Numbered from the stretch's first letter, positions 18,649 to 31,377 are shown. The stretch: DNA of 64,000 bases from Duganella sp. Leaf126 (GCF_001423125.1 NZ_LMNW01000032.1:62214-126213); one strand, 5' to 3'. Numbers and translations are program-made. The notes: a model not told the origin generated them from the letters alone.

Positions 18649-18757
18649 GGGTAGCAGCGGTAGCAGTCGCGGCAGTGGCGGCAGCGGTAGCAGTGGCAGC
18701 AGCGGCAGCGGCAGCGGCGGCAGCAACAGCGGCAGCGTCGGCAGCAGCAGCGGCAAC
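18649..18757. repeat. Imperfect GGCAGC/GGTAGC trinucleotide-type tandem repeat
   Basis: About 110 bases made almost entirely of GGCAGC, GGTAGC and GGCAGT units (period 3/6), lying between the MazG-like gene and the convergent esterase gene. It is outside every gene called here. Such tracts are prone to slippage. Confidence 0.75.
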
Positions 18758-18788
18758 GATGACAGTTCCCTCAGTACTGCTCAGCGTC

Positions 18789-19667
18789 CTACTTGGCCGG
18801 CATCCCCAGCGCCTGGCGGATCTGCGCGCCGACGATGCGCCAGGCGTTGGAGGTGGCCGAGACTTCGTCGTAGTGGCTGGCGCCCGGCAGCACCACGACG
18901 TCGGCGGCATCGCCGGCGGCCCGCGCGCGGCGCGCGTAGTCCTGGCCCACGCGCGGCGGCGCAATGGTGTCGCGCTCGCCGTGGATCAGCACCGTGCGCA
19001 CGCCGGCCGGCAGCAGCTCGGCCGGCGAGGTGTCGGCATACACGTCGGGCCGGGCCGCGCTGGGCAGGCCGGCCAGCTGCGCGGTGCTGCGGTCGCAGCT
19101 GGTCTGGATCAGCGCCGCCTCGTTGCGCAGGTCGGCCAGTCCGCCCAGGCTGATCACCACCGGCACCGGCAGCGGGTCGGCCACATATAACGGGCTGGCG
19201 CCGGGCAGGCGCGCGCGCGACGCGGCCCACTGCGCCAGATGGCCGCCGGCCGAATGCCCGACCAGCACCAGTCGCGCCAGGTCCAGCCGGTACTGCGGCG
19301 CCAGCGCGCGCAGGCGGTCCATGGCCGTGGCCACGTCCTGGTACATGCCTGGATAACCGCCGCCCTCCTCGTCGTAGCGGCGGTATTCGATATTCCATAC
19401 CGCCACGCCCTGCGCGGCCAGCGCACCAGCCATATTGCGCATCTGGACGATGCCGCCGAACTGTTTGGTCCAGCAGCCGCCGTGGATGATGGCCGCCACC
19501 GGGTGCGGCCCCGGTCCGGCCGGTGCGTACAGCTCGGCGAACTGGGACGGCGCGGCGCCGTAGGCGATGTGCGCGGTAGGCGCCGGACCGGTCATGGCCA
19601 GGTAGTCGTCGAGCGACATCGGGGCAGTGACGGCGGCGGCCAGCACGGTGGTGGCGATCAGACTCAT
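18789..19667 (-). CDS. Exported alpha/beta hydrolase, kynurenine-formamidase/esterase type
   Basis: 292 residues. A hydrophobic N-terminus suggests a signal peptide or anchor (MSLIATTVLAAAVTA). The hydrolase fold shows the oxyanion motif HGGCW (62-66), nucleophile Ser139 in GHSAGGH, an acid in HGERDTIAPP and His in GASHYD. This HGG plus GHSAGGH pattern is common in BD-FAE/kynurenine-formamidase-like carboxylesterases. The natural substrate is unknown; no tryptophan-degradation genes are nearby. The start has only a distant GGAG. Confidence 0.78.
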   Translation of the reverse strand: MSLIATTVLAAAVTAPMSLDDYLAMTGPAPTAHIAYGAAPSQFAELYAPAGPGPHPVAAIIHGGCWTKQFGGIVQMRNMAGALAAQGVAVWNIEYRRYDEEGGGYPGMYQDVATAMDRLRALAPQYRLDLARLVLVGHSAGGHLAQWAASRARLPGASPLYVADPLPVPVVISLGGLADLRNEAALIQTSCDRSTAQLAGLPSAARPDVYADTSPAELLPAGVRTVLIHGERDTIAPPRVGQDYARRARAAGDAADVVVLPGASHYDEVSATSNAWRIVGAQIRQALGMPAK

Positions 19668-19718
19668 GAAGGGGTCGGCTCCGGGTGGGCGTCAGTGGGG
19701 AAGCGGCCATGCTACACG

Positions 19719-19749
19719 AAAAAAAGGCCGTCCCGGACAGCGGACGGCC
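19719..19749 (-). terminator. Rho-independent terminator of the TonB-receptor operon
   Basis: GGCCGTCC (19726-19733) pairs with GGACGGCC (19742-19749). On the minus strand the hairpin is followed by seven T (A-run 19719-19725). It lies 33 bases past the receptor stop codon. Confidence 0.85.
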
Positions 19750-19781
19750 AATCCCCCCAACGACCAACCCGTCGTGCCGGG

Positions 19782-22307
<2,526 letters not shown>

Positions 22308-22364
22308 AGTTTTAGATCCCCATTTTTAGATAGAACAGTACAAAGGCAAGACGTGAAGCCGTGC

Positions 22365-22901
22365 TTATTTTTTCGCCGCGACCACCTCGATTTCGACCAG
22401 CCAGCCCGGGTTGCTCAAGCCCGCTACCTGCACCACGGCGCGCGCCGGCAGGTTGGGCTGGCTGCCGCCGAAGTACTGGGTATAAGCGTCCATGAAGCCC
22501 TTGGTGTCGGCCTTGCCGCCCTTGGCGGGATCGCCGACCAGGAACACCTGCATCTTGACCACGTCCGACATCTGCAGCTGCATGCCTTCGAGGATGTCCT
22601 TGATTTTCTTGAGCACCGTCGCGGTCTGGGTCCTGGTGTCGCCAAAGGCGGCCGGCGTATCGGCTGCAGCCGCCTTGTCCACCACGGCCGGCACCTGGCC
22701 GCTGATGAAGTGAATGGTGGCGGTGGGCGGGATGCTGACGGCCAGCGCGATCGGGAAATCCGAGTTCGGAATCTTGTGGCGCACGATGTCCGCGGCCGGC
22801 GCGGCGGGCTTGGCGGGTACGGCCGCCTGCACGGCGCCGGACCACAGGCCGGCTGCCGCAAAGGCGATCGGGGTCAGAACGGTGGCAGCGATATTCTTCA
22901 T
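22365..22901 (-). CDS. Periplasmic RidA-family imine/enamine deaminase
   Basis: 178 residues: a signal peptide (about 1-27, ending AVQA-AV), then a complete RidA/YjgF domain. RidA hydrolyses reactive imines or enamines, such as 2-aminoacrylate, to ketones and ammonia. The Arg that defines active RidA (R105 in E. coli, PARSCVEVA) is kept as R154 (LPARAVVQVA), and the C-terminal VEIEVVA matches the family. Most RidA proteins are cytosolic, so export is notable. It lies between the cytochrome c and TonB receptor genes, downstream of a Tat-exported amine oxidase whose product would be an imine. It probably completes the oxidation in the periplasm. Confidence 0.85.
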   Translation of the reverse strand: MKNIAATVLTPIAFAAAGLWSGAVQAAVPAKPAAPAADIVRHKIPNSDFPIALAVSIPPTATIHFISGQVPAVVDKAAAADTPAAFGDTRTQTATVLKKIKDILEGMQLQMSDVVKMQVFLVGDPAKGGKADTKGFMDAYTQYFGGSQPNLPARAVVQVAGLSNPGWLVEIEVVAAKK

Positions 22902-22916
22902 CTTTCTCTCCGGTGG

Positions 22917-23330
22917 TTAGTGTTTGTTCGACATCTCGGCGGCGCCGTATTGCGCCACGCCCAGCGTGGTGCGCAGCTGGCGGATCTCGTCTTCGGTCAG
23001 TGCATCGGCCCGGTTGTCCCAGGCGCTGCGCACATAGGTGAGGATGGCGGCCAGGTCGCGGTCGTCGATGGTTTCGGAAAAGTCGGGCATGCCGCCGCGT
23101 CCCTTGAGCAGCACGCCCGCCACGGCAGCGTGGTCGCCGGTGACGAACTTGCTGCCGGCCAGCGCCGGGAACGCGCCCGGAATGCCCTTGCCGCTGGCCT
23201 GGTGGCAGGCCGCGCAGTTTTTCATGAACAGCGCCTTGCCGTCCGGGCCCTGGGCCAGGGCCGGGGCAGCGGCCAGCAGCGCCGTGGTCACCAGAGCGCT
23301 CATCAGGGAAGTGGTGAAGAGGGGCTTCAT
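22917..23330 (-). CDS. Periplasmic monohaem cytochrome c
   Basis: 137 residues with a signal peptide (about 1-26, LAQ-GP). Haem attachment is CAACH at 39-43, and the likely Met ligand is in GRGGMPDFSETI. It has class I cytochrome c length and spacing. Its ATG overlaps the amine oxidase stop in an ATGA arrangement, so the two are translationally coupled. This makes the cytochrome the likely electron acceptor from the oxidase, by analogy with other flavin amine dehydrogenases that use cytochrome c. That role is an inference from coupling. Confidence 0.87.
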   Translation of the reverse strand: MKPLFTTSLMSALVTTALLAAAPALAQGPDGKALFMKNCAACHQASGKGIPGAFPALAGSKFVTGDHAAVAGVLLKGRGGMPDFSETIDDRDLAAILTYVRSAWDNRADALTEDEIRQLRTTLGVAQYGAAEMSNKH

Positions 23331-24997
23331 GCGCTGGCCCTCGCGTGGATGCGGGCGATCTGCTGCCAGGCCGATTCGATAGCGCCGGCCTGCCAGCCGG
23401 TCAGATAGCTCAGGTGTTCGCCGGCCAGCATGATGCGGCCCTCGCCCTCCACCAGCGTCGGGTAGGCAGCAGCGCGGGTCTTGTCGGTCCATTCGGCCCA
23501 GCCACCGAGGTTGTACTGGACCCGGTGCCAGGCCACGGAAAAGGCGTTCTCGTATTCCTTGCGGTACTGCGGGAAGATTTTTTCGCCGGCAGCGAGCGCG
23601 AATTCGGCGCGTCCGGCCGGCGACAGGGCGCTGACCTCGATGGCGGCGGTCTGGTACTGGTAATAGCCGAGCACCACGCCCTTCTGCTTCTGCCAGTTCG
23701 ACGACGGCAGCGAGATCGTGTTAATCCCGCGCAGGTCGGTCAGCACGTGGCCGCCGTATATCTGCTCGTCCTCTTCCCAGAAGCGGCGCTTCATCTGCAG
23801 GCCGATCTTGCCCACCGGGGCGTAAGCCACGGTAGCCACGGCCTGCTTGAACCTGTCCGAGAAATCGGTGTCGATCTGGCGCAGCACCGACAGCGGTATC
23901 GTGCACAGGCAGTAGTCGGCCGTGACGGTGCCGCCCTTGCCGCTGGCTGTATCCTTGAAGGCGATGGTCACGCCCCGGTCGTTCTGGCGGATGGTCTGCA
24001 CTTCGGCGCGGTAGCGGATCACCTTGCCCAGGCGCTTTTCGAACGCCTTCGGGATCGCGTCCATGCCGCCCACCGGCTGGAACATGGTCGCCTGCATCGG
24101 GAAGTCGTGCACTGCGCTGTACACATTGCCCAGCTTAGATTCGAGCAGGTCGTGAAAGCCCAGCGGGTCCGACGGTTTGCCCGGTCCCGGTTCCATGCCG
24201 GCGCCCGGATAGACGGCGTAACCGCGACCCGGGCGGCCACGGTAGGTCAGATCGCCGGCCGACAGCTGGCCCTCGTGCACCAGGTAGTCGAGCAGCAGGC
24301 GCCGGTCGTCGGCGCTCAGGGTCTGGTCCAGCTGCCCGTTCTTGATCGACTTGGCCAGCAGCTCGTCGACGTGACCGCGCATATCGGCCTTGACCTCCTT
24401 GATGCGCATGCGCTTGCCCGAGAACGGTCCGGCGTTTTCGGAATACACGTACGCGTGGTCGTTCTCGTTGACCATCACTTCGAGCGGCACTTCGAACAGG
24501 CGCGTATAGTGCAGCGTGGACTGGTGGTGCAGCGGGATGCGCCACGGGCCGTGGTTGATGTAATGGCCGGCGTCGAAGGCGCAGGTCTGTTTCTCTCCTC
24601 CGAGCTCGGTCAGGGCGAAGCCCCGGCGCGCACTCTGGCAGCGGCCGCCGGCAAACTCGCGCGCTTCGAGGATCTGGCACTGGTAACCGAGCTTGCCGAG
24701 TTCGTAGGCCGCGGTCAGGCCGGCCAGGCCGGCACCGAGGATCACGACCTTCTTGCCCTTGCCGCTGCCGGTCAGCGCCGGCGGCCCGGATACGGTGGAA
24801 TTGATGCCCATGCCCCAGGCGTTCATGGTGGTCAACAACAGGCCGGTGCCGCCCACCGCCGCCGCCCGGTACAGGAAATCCCTGCGGGTGACGGCTGCGC
24901 CCGGGCCGGAAGGGCCAGAAGAAGCAGCCGACCCGGCCGACCCAAATGAACTAAACGATTTAAACGGTGTAAACGGTTTTACTGTTTTGCTATCCAT
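23327..24997 (-). CDS. Tat-exported FAD-dependent amine oxidase
   Basis: 556 residues of the flavin monoamine/L-amino-acid oxidase superfamily. A twin-arginine motif (TRRDFLYRAA, RR at 38-39) follows an unusually long, Ser/Gly/Phe-rich N-region. The FAD-binding GAGLAG lies at 88-93 with the acid-ended second strand (QILEAREFAGGRC), and the C-terminal FAD motif reads RIMLAGEHLSYLTGWQAGAIESA. The start is supported by GAGGAAAGCAG directly upstream, so the long N-region is likely real. It would oxidise an amine or amino acid to an imine in the periplasm. The following cytochrome c (overlapping), RidA and TonB receptor genes make a coherent operon. The substrate is unknown. Confidence 0.87.
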   Translation of the reverse strand: MDSKTVKPFTPFKSFSSFGSAGSAASSGPSGPGAAVTRRDFLYRAAAVGGTGLLLTTMNAWGMGINSTVSGPPALTGSGKGKKVVILGAGLAGLTAAYELGKLGYQCQILEAREFAGGRCQSARRGFALTELGGEKQTCAFDAGHYINHGPWRIPLHHQSTLHYTRLFEVPLEVMVNENDHAYVYSENAGPFSGKRMRIKEVKADMRGHVDELLAKSIKNGQLDQTLSADDRRLLLDYLVHEGQLSAGDLTYRGRPGRGYAVYPGAGMEPGPGKPSDPLGFHDLLESKLGNVYSAVHDFPMQATMFQPVGGMDAIPKAFEKRLGKVIRYRAEVQTIRQNDRGVTIAFKDTASGKGGTVTADYCLCTIPLSVLRQIDTDFSDRFKQAVATVAYAPVGKIGLQMKRRFWEEDEQIYGGHVLTDLRGINTISLPSSNWQKQKGVVLGYYQYQTAAIEVSALSPAGRAEFALAAGEKIFPQYRKEYENAFSVAWHRVQYNLGGWAEWTDKTRAAAYPTLVEGEGRIMLAGEHLSYLTGWQAGAIESAWQQIARIHARASA

Positions 24998-25328
24998 CTG
25001 CTTTCCTCGCCAGTCTGCTGAAAAATCCCTGGGGTGACTTGCGTCCCCATAGTCCTCTCATAGCAAACGGCATGCCATATTTGAAAGCCAAATAAACATC
25101 ATTCCTGGCGGTCGACAGGCAGTACCGGCGTGCGAAAAAAGTCGTTACGTCACTGCGATGTTCCCGGCGGCGGTCGGCCGCGAGACCCGTTCGCCGCCAC
25201 ACTTTATTTTTCTGGAACAGACTTTATTGACGGCCCCGCAGGTCACCGCAAATGGATCCGTGCGCGCAGCCGCGCACCACCACATGGCGGCGGTGCATTG
25301 CGGCAGGACGAAAAATAAGGGAAAGGAG
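24998..25328. other. Intergenic region upstream of the amine oxidase operon
   Basis: No gene is supported. It must contain the promoter of the minus-strand amine oxidase operon and the 3' flank of the TnsB-like gene. I searched by eye for a hairpin with U-tract after the TnsB-like stop, and for Tn7-type terminal repeats, and saw neither. Confidence 0.4.
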
Positions 25329-27371
25329 TCAGCCGGCAAAGCTGAACTGGGCACGGGCGTTGCTGCGCGTGCCGGCGCTGGCCGCAGGCTCGCCAACGGC
25401 AACGGCGGCAGGCAGATAGGCCATTTCCACCGCGCTCAGGTGGTGGCGCACGCCGCTGGCGTCGGCCAGGTGGCAGGCGTGGAACTGCCTCGGCGCGGCA
25501 GTGTCGAGCAGGTAGATGGTGTCGAGGCTGGACGGGTCGTACGCCACCTTGACCTGCCAGCCGCCGCGCTGGCGTGCACGGTCGTACCAGCGCTCCTGCA
25601 CCGCGCGCGCACAGGTATAGATGCTGCCGGCGAAATGCAGACCGTCGCTTCCGACCAGCGCCGGCGCCACCGGCATCAGGCTGCAGCGCACCAGGTGCTC
25701 GGGATAGGTCTTGAGCGCCCCGCCCCGGTGCTGCGTGCCCCAGTGCCACAGCACCGCCGGCGCCGGCGAACCGTCGCTGCCCTGGCAGTTGTTGTAGTAC
25801 AGGATGCAGTCGATGACGATGCGGGTCAATTGCGCCACATCGAGCACGCCGTCGAGCCGGCACGGCTTGCCGGCGGCATGCGCCCCCTGCACCAGCTCAG
25901 GCGCCAGCAGCCGGAAACGCCGCGCCAGCACCTGCTGCCAGTTGCCGGGGCCATGGTCGGCAGTCACGCAGCGCAGGTTGAAATTGGTGTGCAGCGTGCC
26001 GAAGTCGCCCCACTCGGCGCCGGCCAGGCCGGCAATCGGCGCGGCCGCGAACAGGATGTCGGGCAGATGGCGGCCCGGCCACTGCGCAGCCTCGATGCGG
26101 CGGCCGAACTGCTGGCAGTAGCGCTGCTTGTCGATGCAGCAGCCGGCCAGCGCCAGCATCGCCTGCGGCCAGTCGGCCGGCCCCAGCCCGACATGGATGC
26201 CGGTCACCAGCCCGCTGTAGGTGTCCTGCACCACGTAGAGATGGGGGCGGCCGATGGCCTGTGCGCGGTCGGCGCGCGACACCAGCTGCACATCGGCGCA
26301 CACCACGTCGAGCCGGTAGCTGGCGCCGGGCCGGTCGCCAATCGAGCGCCAGGCCGCCCGCGCGACGCCGGCAGCGGGGTCGGCTTCGGTGCCGGCGGCG
26401 GGGTCGACTTGAGTGCCGGCTGCGGGATCGACCTGGGCGCCGGGTGCCGGGCCGGCTTGGGCGCCCGCGACGGGATAGACCTGGGCGCGGGCTGCGGCGC
26501 CGGCGGCAACGGCCAGCGCGGACGCCGCCGGCCCCGCATGGCGCTGGCCCGCAGCGGCCATGGTTGGCGGCGCGGCGCCGCCGTGACGGCGCGCCACTTC
26601 CGGCGGATGGTCATGGTCGTGGTCGAGCCAGTAGTTGAACTGGCCGAAGGTGGGCAGCATGGCGGCGCTGCGCTGCGGCGCCGCCTGCACCCGGCCGCTG
26701 GCCGGATCGATGTGGCGCTCGGCGAAGAACTCGTCGAGCATCTGCCGGTAGGCGCCCAGGCGCGAAAACTTGCGGTGACCGGCCGCATAGCGGGCAATCG
26801 CCACCCGGAACACGCGGCGCACCTCCTCGTCCGCGTTCACGCCCGGTCCGGCGTCGGCGCCGTTCTTGCGCGGCCGGCCGCGCTTGACGCCTTCCGACGA
26901 TTGCCGCACCTTGCCCTTGCCGCCGGAATTGCAGTAATCGGGCAGCAGCGCATTGGGCGTCTGCCCGCGCTGCCAGTAGCGGCGCAGGTAGCGGTAAACG
27001 GTGGGATGCGACACCTGGTGTTCGGCGGTGGCGCGGGCAATCATCTGGCCGCGCTGGCGCGGGTCGTAGATGTCCGGCTCCTGCGCCACCAGCGCGGCGA
27101 TGATCTGCCAGGCGCGCGCGCGCAGTTGCAGGTACTTGGGTGGCAGCAGTTCCTGGCTGACCACCATCAGGTAAGGATCGGCCGGCAGGACGCTGGCGCG
27201 GCCGGCGCGCAGGTCGTCCAGCAGGTCCGGCAGCTGGACCAGCACCACGTCCGCCGTGCGGGCGCAGACGTCGTAGACGTAGGCGTGGCGCTGACCGGGA
27301 TCGATCCACAAAACGCGGACGGTGCGCGCCGATGGCTGCGGGTAATGCAGCAAATCGTTGCGCAGTAACAT
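25329..27371 (-). CDS. TnsB-like (Tn7/Mu-type) transposase homologue with a degenerate catalytic triad
   Basis: 680 residues, close to the 702 of Tn7 TnsB and collinear with it. The DNA-binding region is well kept (VSHPTVYRYLRRYWQRGQ, TPNALLPDYCNSGGKGK). So are the RNase H-like core (YRLDVVCADVQLVSR, IGRPHLYVVQD, WPGRHLPDIL) and the C-terminal domain (LWHWGTQHRGGALK, VAYDPSSLDTIYLLD). Against recalled Tn7 TnsB, catalytic D273 matches D355. However, D361 (LLADRGEL) falls on A443 in LFAAAPIA, and E396 (GIVESTFR) falls on A483 in QVLARRFR. The protein should therefore bind DNA but not cut or join it. An Ala/Pro/Gly repeat (residues 300-339) sits before the core. No tnsA, tnsC, tnsD/tniQ or end repeats are near. 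Its ATG overlaps the stop of a 45-residue ORF. It looks like a domesticated or regulatory transposase rather than a mobile element. Confidence 0.85.
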   Translation of the reverse strand: MLLRNDLLHYPQPSARTVRVLWIDPGQRHAYVYDVCARTADVVLVQLPDLLDDLRAGRASVLPADPYLMVVSQELLPPKYLQLRARAWQIIAALVAQEPDIYDPRQRGQMIARATAEHQVSHPTVYRYLRRYWQRGQTPNALLPDYCNSGGKGKVRQSSEGVKRGRPRKNGADAGPGVNADEEVRRVFRVAIARYAAGHRKFSRLGAYRQMLDEFFAERHIDPASGRVQAAPQRSAAMLPTFGQFNYWLDHDHDHPPEVARRHGGAAPPTMAAAGQRHAGPAASALAVAAGAAARAQVYPVAGAQAGPAPGAQVDPAAGTQVDPAAGTEADPAAGVARAAWRSIGDRPGASYRLDVVCADVQLVSRADRAQAIGRPHLYVVQDTYSGLVTGIHVGLGPADWPQAMLALAGCCIDKQRYCQQFGRRIEAAQWPGRHLPDILFAAAPIAGLAGAEWGDFGTLHTNFNLRCVTADHGPGNWQQVLARRFRLLAPELVQGAHAAGKPCRLDGVLDVAQLTRIVIDCILYYNNCQGSDGSPAPAVLWHWGTQHRGGALKTYPEHLVRCSLMPVAPALVGSDGLHFAGSIYTCARAVQERWYDRARQRGGWQVKVAYDPSSLDTIYLLDTAAPRQFHACHLADASGVRHHLSAVEMAYLPAAVAVGEPAASAGTRSNARAQFSFAG
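26355..26474 (-). repeat. 24-bp tandem repeat encoding five 8-residue units inside the TnsB-like gene
   Basis: Five consecutive 8-residue units (PVAGAQAG, PAPGAQVD, PAAGTQVD, PAAGTEAD, PAAGVARA) at residues 300-339. They form an Ala/Pro-rich flexible linker between the DNA-binding and RNase H-like parts. The frame is maintained throughout. Confidence 0.85.
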
Positions 27372-27508
27372 CAGCGCCCCTTGCCGCCAGCGCCGAACGG
27401 CCGCGTATCGACCATGATGGCGTGCTGGCCGACACCGGCCTTATCGCGCAGCAGCGGCGGCTTGATCGCGTCGATCAAGGTATTCCACAGTTTCCTGAAT
27501 GGCGTCAT
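27371..27508 (-). CDS. 45-residue hypothetical protein coupled to the TnsB-like gene
   Basis: Short ORF beginning MTPFRKLWNTLIDAIKPPLL and ending FGAGGKGR. GGAG lies 6 bases before the ATG; an in-frame upstream ATG at 27532 has its GGAG too close to work well. Its TGA shares one base with the ATG of the TnsB-like gene (TGATG), the arrangement expected for translational coupling. The N-terminal half could form an amphipathic helix; the C-terminal tail is Gly/basic. No family is recognised. It could be a leader peptide or a small partner protein. Confidence 0.55.
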   Translation of the reverse strand: MTPFRKLWNTLIDAIKPPLLRDKAGVGQHAIMVDTRPFGAGGKGR

Positions 27509-27545
27509 TGCGAGCTCCAGTCCAAACGACATGTCTCCAGGTTGA

Positions 27546-27562
27546 GGTGCGTCAGGCGCACC
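27546..27562. promoter_or_regulatory. Perfect palindrome upstream of the sORF/TnsB-like operon
   Basis: GGTGCG-TCAGG-CGCACC, 6+5+6, about 40 bases before the small ORF and just downstream (minus strand) of an AT-rich stretch at 27563-27600 that could hold the promoter. It is a possible operator or TnsB-like binding site; nothing beyond symmetry supports it. Confidence 0.35.
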
Positions 27563-27734
27563 GTTTATGACATTTGTATGAAATCAATATGCAAAAAGCG
27601 GGCCACCCTGTCCACGCGATGACAGCAGCGTGACGCCAGCGTGCCAGGCACCATGTTGGTACTTTCACAAGCTGCTTCTGGTGCGGCCGGGCGCGCGGCC
27701 GGCGGCGCCTGCACCGTGTTCGTGCGGAAATAAA

Positions 27735-27756
27735 AAAAGGGCCTAACGGCCCTTTT
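27735..27756. terminator. Bidirectional-looking terminator after the DEAD-box helicase gene
   Basis: AAAAGGGCC (27735-27743) pairs with GGCCCTTTT (27748-27756) across a TAAC loop. On the minus strand it continues into seven T (27732-27738). It lies 25 bases past the helicase stop. Confidence 0.85.
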
Positions 27757-27780
27757 CATTGGTACAGCGTGCGCGGCAGG

Positions 27781-29994
<2,214 letters not shown>

Positions 29995-30174
29995 GGCGTC
30001 ACTCGCAAGTATGTTCGAATCGCCTGATTGCGAAAGAAATTTGCGCATAGTTTACCCTGTATCAGCTGTGCCAGCGGCAAATTGCTTGAATTCCGGCCAT
30101 TTAAGCGCTGTTTAAGCGAGAAAACTGCCGATTTACACTAGATTGGCCGCATCCCACGATAGGAGAACTTCAAC

Positions 30175-31233
30175 ATGGTCGTATCCACCACGCCGCGCGC
30201 ACTGGCGCTGGCCATCACCCTCGCCGTCCTGGGCCAGAGCGCGCCGGCCGGCGCCGCTGTGGAAGCCACCACGGCGAACAGCGTCAAGCACGACTACCGC
30301 TACGGCCCGCGCCTGGAAGGGTTTCGCTATCCGTATCCGCTGCAGCAGTTCGATCTCACGTCGCAGGGCGTCCCGCTGCAGATGGCCTATATGGACGTGG
30401 CGCCGACAGCGCGCGGCCAGGGCGATGGCCAGACCGCCGTGCTGCTGCACGGTAAAAACTTCTGCGGCGCCACCTGGGAAGACACGATCAAGGCGCTGAC
30501 CGGGGCCGGCTACCGCGTGGTGGCGCCCGACCAGATCGGCTTTTGCGCGTCCACCAAGCCGGAGCACTACCAGTATAGCTTCCAGCAGCTCGCCGCCAAT
30601 ACCGACGCCCTGCTCAAGCACCTGGGCATCGAGCAGGCGATCATGATCGGCCACTCGACCGGCGGCATGCTGGCCACCCGCTATGCGCTGATGTATCCGC
30701 AGGCGACAGCCAAGCTGGTGATGGTCAACCCGATCGGGCTGGAAGACTGGAAGGCGCTCGGCGTGCCGGCACGCAGCGTGGACCAGTGGCGCGAGCGCGA
30801 ACTGAAGACCACGGCCGACAGCATCCGCGCCTACGAGCGCAAGACCTATTACGGCGGCACCTGGAAACCCGAGTACGAGCGCTGGGTCGACATGCTGGCC
30901 GGCCTGTCGAACGGTCCGGGCAAGCAGCTGGTGGCGTGGAATTCGGCGCTGATCTACGACATGATCTACACCCAGCCCGTGGTGTACGAATTCCCGCTGC
31001 TGAAAGTGCCGACCGTGCTGCTGATCGGCGACGCCGACACCACGGCCATCGGCGCCGACATCGCCCCGCCCGACGTCAAGGCCAGACTCGGCCACTACAA
31101 GCTGCTGGGCAAGCAGGCGGCCAGGGCGATTCCAGGCAGCCGCCTGGTGGAATTCTCCGGCAAAGGTCATGCCCCGCAAATGGAAGACCCGGCGATGTTT
31201 CACCGGGCGTTGCTGGAGGAGCTGGGGCGCTGA
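30175..31233 (+). CDS. Secreted alpha/beta hydrolase
   Basis: 352 residues with a signal peptide (about 1-28, AGAAVEA). The fold shows HGKNFCG for the oxyanion region, Ser161 in GHSTGG, Asp in GDADTTA and His in GKGHAPQMED. The layout resembles epoxide hydrolase/haloalkane dehalogenase-like hydrolases, though the substrate is unknown. AGGAGAACTTCAAC precedes the ATG. It is divergent from the helicase gene. Repeats of a dispersed palindromic family follow it. Confidence 0.82.
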   Translation: MVVSTTPRALALAITLAVLGQSAPAGAAVEATTANSVKHDYRYGPRLEGFRYPYPLQQFDLTSQGVPLQMAYMDVAPTARGQGDGQTAVLLHGKNFCGATWEDTIKALTGAGYRVVAPDQIGFCASTKPEHYQYSFQQLAANTDALLKHLGIEQAIMIGHSTGGMLATRYALMYPQATAKLVMVNPIGLEDWKALGVPARSVDQWRERELKTTADSIRAYERKTYYGGTWKPEYERWVDMLAGLSNGPGKQLVAWNSALIYDMIYTQPVVYEFPLLKVPTVLLIGDADTTAIGADIAPPDVKARLGHYKLLGKQAARAIPGSRLVEFSGKGHAPQMEDPAMFHRALLEELGR

Positions 31234-31325
31234 GTAGCGCGGATGTCAGCTCGCCAGGGCAAGCTCGGTAGCGTAACTTGCGGGATCGCAGCGCCAGCCT
31301 CCCTGTCATAGCAGCGGCCGAACCC

Positions 31326-31352
31326 GTCATTCCCGCGCAGGCGGGAATCCAG
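31326..31352. repeat. Dispersed palindromic (REP-like) repeat, copy 1
   Basis: GTCATTCCCGCGCAGGCGGG followed by AATCCAG. It is self-complementary around CCCGC/GCGGG and related, in reverse orientation, to the two copies downstream. The GTCAT...ATCCA outline is a well-known intergenic repeat type in proteobacteria. Confidence 0.7.
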
Positions 31353-31377
31353 TTTTACGCGCGCGGCACGTTGAGAT

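Noticed and set aside
18414-19190. Plus-strand ORF running through the GGCAGC repeat
   Set aside because: Its N-terminal half is the shifted frame of the MazG-like gene, its middle is repeat-encoded poly-Ala/Val, and its end is antisense to the esterase.
25329-27508. Active Tn7-like transposon
   Set aside because: No TnsA, TnsC, TnsD/TniQ, no visible end repeats or target duplications, and the TnsB-like catalytic residues are replaced by Ala.
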